This document shows positions 59,193 through 64,000 of a stretch of 64,000 nucleotides of DNA, one piece after another. Source of the DNA: Pomacea canaliculata. Its lineage: Eukaryota > Mollusca > Gastropoda > Architaenioglossa > Ampullariidae. The DNA lies in NCBI RefSeq assembly GCF_003073045.1, contig NC_037595.1, positions 3,410,001 through 3,474,000 on the forward strand. Reading direction: 5' to 3'. The notes beneath the pieces are model-generated. The model worked only from the letters and a program-made list of their open reading frames with translations. It did not search any database and was not told the DNA's origin. Each line of letters starts with the position of its first letter. Within the stretch, counting starts at the first letter, position 1. A program made the position numbers and the translations under genes.

Positions 59193-62100
59193 TCATTCGC
59201 TGTCCTCCTGCAGTACCCCTTGCCGTCCTGCTCCTGCACGACCTGCTGGACAAAATGAACTAGCAAATAAGAGACTCCAGACAAGGTCATCTTAGCCCCA
59301 GCAACCTAACAGATATGATGAATGAAGAAAACATTATATGAACAATTTCTTTTTCGACTTTCTGCTTAGGAGAGAAGTAATAAATTAGAAACGCATATAA
59401 ATCAAACTTCACCTAGTTGCTAAAAACGGAAAACTGAAGATTAAGATCCTGACAGATGACAAACCAGGCCATCCAGTAATTGATTTTGTAAAAAAAGTTT
59501 ATGTTTATTCTGTTGTTGCTTATATCTTCAACACAGCATAGAATGCTCAACGGATTTTGGTCTATTTGCTCTATGCAGGGGCAATGCTTACCTGCTCGGA
59601 TCTGGTTTAGAGAGGCCAAGACTCGAAGCATAAAGGCTGCAGGCACAGTGATGGTGTCCCTGGTTTCTTCCAGCATAATATGGTTACGTCGCATCACCTG
59701 AAAGTAGGCATCATCAAGGGTAAACTACAAGCCTTCATGCAGAACACACACCAGTGTCATGTAAAATACAAGGCCAATGATATCTGTGCACAAACAAAAT
59801 TTGCTTTCTTGATTTCATTAAGTTGCTTTCTCTCTGCTATTTCCATCACTCCTGCTTGACACCAAAAGATTCACTCTTGAATTTTGGGGTTCCACAGATA
59901 CAAACAAAACCTGAAAACACAGCTTTAAACCTGATGTTGACATCTAAATGAAGAAATTAAGGTATTGCAGGCATGGTTGTTCCTATCCAGGTAAAAGTAA
60001 TGCTACCCTTGAGGGACCATAGTTTAGGACCACAGTTTGTGCTGTATAGGTGGCTTTATGGTCCACATGCTTGCTACTCTTCAATTTACTTGCATGCAGC
60101 TTTGCTGTTGCCACATGATGCATATTTTCTCACATGGCCCCTATCATGGCTTAAGTCCCCTGGACTACCATACTCTCCTCTCTCCCAAGACCAACTGCTG
60201 TACCTCTGTGTTATGACTGTGCAATGAGCAGCGTGAGTCCCCAGGATAAGCACAAACGATTTGGGGAGAGAATTGAGACGTGACACCCACTCAATCCCAT
60301 CCACCAAAGATGACAAATATTGGGGATCCCTTGTGTGAGAGTGTGTGTGTTGGAGAAGGAAGGGGGGGGGGGATAAAGACTGCATGCATCTGATAATTCA
60401 GAGTGAAAGCAGATGTGCATGTGTTTGGAGCATTATGTGTGTGGGCTGTGTACACATTCGCAAACAGGTAAATAATTCATGCTCATTACTAAAATCATAT
60501 CTATAACTAGATAAACAAGTATTCATGCTTTCTTAAATGTTTAAACACAGTAAATACTTGTAAATAACTAACTTCTTCTGCCATTTCTATGTCAAAGGAA
60601 GGATGTTCCTCTAATGGCGACCAGATCTTCACATCGTAGTCAATGCCACTGGATGCCAAAACTGTACACAGATCGAAGCAACTTACGTATACCATAAACA
60701 ACAATGTCAATATTCTACCAACTATTACAATTTGACAATGTAGTTCATTGTAATACTTGAAGAACTCTAATCAAAACCTAAAAACCCAACACCTGGCCTT
60801 AAATCATCCAACATTTTAACTTTCTGAAGTAAGATTTTCACAGCCTTTCAACTCTCTATGTTCAGACACTTTAATATTTCACCTAAAATTTATGGATGAC
60901 AAAGAAATTAAAAATACACATCAGCCTCTCCATCTACACCTGGAAAAGTGTGTAGCATACAGATATGCATCTACACGTTTCACATACCAGGATCATTTCT
61001 GCATGCCACATACCAGGATCATAGGTGCATGCCACATACCAGGATCGAATGGGTGAGGCTGAAGACAGTTCACAACATGTCGATCAGCTTCTAGCAGCAT
61101 AAGAAGTTCTGTAGAATCCATGTCCCAGAAAAAGATGCGCCCACAATCAGATCCACTCATTACCACTGAGCTACCCCAGAAATTGGCCTCTTTGATCTAA
61201 GAGAACATAGACAATTTGCTGTGACATTTGTATCATGCCATGACTGAACATTTATACACAACCTTCATTATTCATTTTGTACATGCTAATGGCAACTATC
61301 AACATTAGGATCTTTTATCACAATCTCTACCTGAGTTTACCCCCCACAAAATGCAAGGGGTTTTCAGAACCTCAGCAAAAGTTGTTGGGAAATTTAGCCC
61401 CCACCCCAAAAGAAGTTGTTGAATTTGTTTCAACTAATAAACAAAACTTTTTAAGTGTACAGCGATTAATGTTATCCCTGATGTGATGTTTTTTATACAT
61501 GTATAGCTAAAAAATGGTAACAACATTTGATAAAAAGTGATAACAATACATCTTTCATGTCCTATTTATTACACAATGTCTTAGGCATTGAGAACTCCAT
61601 TGTAAATTCTGTTTTTTTAGCCCCATGACACATTGTTTACATTTTCAGATGCCCTAGACCAGGCAGGTCAAACACGCGGCCCATTTATGCATATTTTTAT
61701 ATGACTCGATAGGAAACACTAATCTCTATATCCAGTCATATTTTTTGTTCTCATAAACCTGATATCCAGTTTACATTTTCTAATAACAATGTTCTCTGTA
61801 GATAAACCTGTAATCTATAATCATACCATTGTTCGCCCATTACGATGACCTTTGAACATGCGTGTGGCAAAAGGCTGAAAGACTGCTGCCATATCTCTTT
61901 CTTCTCGCAGCTCTCGCTGTTTCCTATAGGCACTCTGCATCCGCATTGCTGCTAAATGCCTCTCATTCTCTGCTGCAGCTCTGAAAACGAACAAACATTT
62001 TAACTAAAATTTAAATCAACTATTGTTAGCATTGTTAAAGTATAACACCTCACTGCCCCTACTCTCCCTAGACTACAGAACCCTTTTACCTCGCTGACTG

Positions 62101-64000
62101 ACTTGAGTGCTTTGCATCACCACCCTATCAGGACTCAATCTCTGCATCACCTAACTAAAGGCAATCTTGTCTAACATACTTTAACGCAATGTAGTGTAAT
62201 CTCTCACACACCCAGAGCTCCAGCCAGCAAACTGATGTGATGGGTCTCTTGGTCTGCTGCCCTCGTCTTCATCATTGCTGTCTTCTTCTATTTCTTCATC
62301 CGAAAGTGACAGCTGGAAGTTGCCGGTAGGGGGTCCACTATGGCCTGCTCGTCTCTGTCTGGAGGTGCTGACTCCGAGTCCACTGATCCCTGAAGCCTGA
62401 GGATGGCTTGTACATGGCTGTGCTTGTGAGTCAGAAGTTGGAGCAGACTGTTCCCTGATAGTACTGCCAACATCATGCTTGTCACAAGAATAGCTGTGAC
62501 AAGCAAAGCAAGCAACTGATCCTGGAAAAAAGATGTGAAACAAAACAAATTACCTTAAAAATGTTAACTTCAACTAAACTGTATCTCTGAGCTATGACAG
62601 AATAAACTATTTATTTTGAGATTATGCAAAAATGAAAGAAGCTAGGTTTCTATCTCTCACTCTCCTTGTTACAAATCTTTAAGGGTTTCTGGAATATGTT
62701 TAAAATTTCTTAAACTGACAAATAACGTCTCCTCAGCAACCTAATCCTCAAAGGGGGAAAAAAATAAATTACAGACAAAGAATAAATGCATCATTTTTGA
62801 AACTTTGTTATGCTTCAACTAAAAGGCTCCCAAGCCTAGAGTCAGTGAACCAATGTATCGTGCATGGCATATAAAAGGCAGAGCCCAACCTCTCTCTTGC
62901 TATCATCTTTATCTCCCCTGATAATTAACTCCCCATTCCAGTATGTTGGACATGCTGTTCTTTCCCAGAGTCAGCTGAATTGATGTGATAACTGATATAG
63001 CTATAGTTGCTGTTGTGTAAAACCCCAGTCTTCCCACTCATTACTGCATTTGAGCAACTGCTGGGTGGACGGAGGAAGTTTTCCAGCCGCAGGCCTGAAT
63101 AGACCTCGAACTGGAGACTTTCTGCTTCACAGTCCCGTTCACTAACCACTAGACGAGGCTATATCTGCTACATCAGTTATAAAACTCAAAAATATAAATC
63201 TAGCATTAATGAAATGAGAAATATTTATAATGTACACATACACAAATACAAAAAAAGGTTATAACAATCAAGTTGCAAAATCCTTCAACTGACCAGGCAT
63301 GGTATCAGTAACAGCGTTCTCTGCCACCTGACTGACACCCCTTGCAGTGCATTCGCTGTCTTCCCTGCTTTCTCTGGTGCTCTCTTCTCTCACCATATCA
63401 GTCTCTGGCTCAGAAACTGGAGAGTGGATTGTGATGTGGCACTGTGGTACAAATGAACTAGGCTGCACCTCTGTTTCAGGCATTGCTGGCAAGCTGTGGA
63501 TGAGGTCTGGTTGAAAATCTGCATTCACTCTGTCCCAGCTTTCTTCTTCATTCTTTCTTTCTGTATCAGCTACCATAACCTCCTCTACTTGAACACTTGT
63601 CAAAGATGCAGGTCTGGAAGACAGCGAAAGACCTGCAAGGTCTCTGTTCTCTGGACGATCCCTGTTAACAAGTTCTGGGGTGCAATGCATAGAGCTATTT
63701 GGAACTGGCATATCGGCCAGCATCCCAACGTCGTTTTGTTGACTGGGGCCAGGCTGTTCGGTCCCTGCTGTCGCCATACACTGGATCCCATCTCTGGAAG
63801 CCTTTGCCCCTGTGCTTGAAGACAGTGGATTGCAAACATGTGTTCCTGACAAGTTTGCTAGGGGTGGATTGTTGACATCAAAACTTGCATAGCCAACCCT
63901 GATGGTACTGGCTGTTGTTCCTTCATGGGAGTAATGCAGACTGATGACAGGCTCCAAACGAGTAGCTGCCACCATGCTTCCCTGGCTGGGGGTGACAGCA
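59193..64000 (-). CDS. DCAF6: DDB1- and CUL4-associated factor 6 (DCAF6/NRIP), C-terminal half
   Basis: Partial at the window edge. Seven exons are seen: >64000-63294, 62521-62212, 61980-61827, 61196-61040, 60661-60573, 59697-59592, 59242-59193 (stop TGA). All phases agree. The outermost exon contains [19 protein letters not shown], which matches the vertebrate linker, in a Ser/Glu-rich segment. The next exon has an acidic stretch ([18 protein letters not shown]). An IQ calmodulin-binding motif follows ([13 protein letters not shown]), then KGHRNGRTM and the last WD repeats ([33 protein letters not shown]) and the conserved tail [24 protein letters not shown]6 is a substrate receptor of the CUL4-DDB1 ubiquitin ligase and a nuclear-receptor cofactor (known for the family). 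The N-terminal WD repeats must lie beyond 64000. Confidence 0.93.
62935..63165 (-). repeat. tRNA-derived SINE in a DCAF6 intron
   Basis: The minus strand begins TAGCCTCGTCTAGTGGTTAG (A box) with AGTTCGAGGTCT (B box) about 30 nt later, followed by a body containing CCTCCGTCCACCCAGCAG. It sits between the 63294 and 62521 exon borders. The 3' end is approximate. Confidence 0.65.

Noticed and set aside
62288..62548. Alternative minus-strand frame with hydrophobic start over a DCAF6 exon
   Set aside because: Shadow of the real frame, which joins in phase to both neighbouring DCAF6 exons.
1..64000. CRISPR arrays, operons or prokaryotic mobile systems
   Set aside because: No regular spacer-repeat arrays, and the genes are intron-split eukaryotic genes.

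Overview
The window looks like nuclear DNA from an invertebrate animal, probably a mollusc, although the sequence alone does not prove the taxon. It is AT-rich, with short GT-AG exons spread over long introns, many MITEs, SINEs and non-LTR retrotransposon remnants, and conserved animal genes. ORF calls alone mislead here, so I assembled the genes by matching splice sites and intron phases.

Layout. (1) 1-19.9 kb is a mosaic of segmental duplications. A block 'A' (1-1767, copied at 30984-32757), a block 'B1' (2354-6302, 13788-16821, 39643-43342) and a block 'B2' (6303-9358, 10781-13787, 16822-19881) recur in the same orientation. B2 carries exons of a minus-strand gene with a DUF4806-like motif in three copies, each in a different frame state. 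(2) 20010-22365 is a decayed hAT transposon with TAGCCGGCTAC subterminal repeats and a frameshifted transposase C-terminus. (3) 26.5-30.2 kb (minus) and 44.5-49.1 kb (minus) are two paralogous genes that I assign to the Bcl-2 family, nearest BCL2L12. They encode about 627 and 520 aa and have matching exon phases and identical-length BH1/BH2 exons. (4) Between them lie the second A block, a multiply disabled DUF4806-like pseudogene on the plus strand (about 35.6-38.0 kb), RTE-like fragments, an AT-rich minisatellite and the fourth-locus B1 copy. (5) MRPL23 (mitochondrial ribosomal protein uL23m) is complete at 50077-54189 on the plus strand, head to head with the second Bcl-2-like gene across a probable shared promoter. 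(6) 59193 to the window end (minus) is the C-terminal half of a DCAF6/NRIP orthologue, with an IQ motif and the last WD repeats. Its probable long 3' UTR contains an RTE-type reverse-transcriptase relic.

The single-copy genes are housekeeping or regulatory: mitochondrial translation, CUL4-DDB1 substrate recognition and apoptosis control. The most unusual items are the paired BCL2L12-like genes, which retain a GD-type BH3, and the repeated mosaic that spreads DUF4806-like gene pieces around them.
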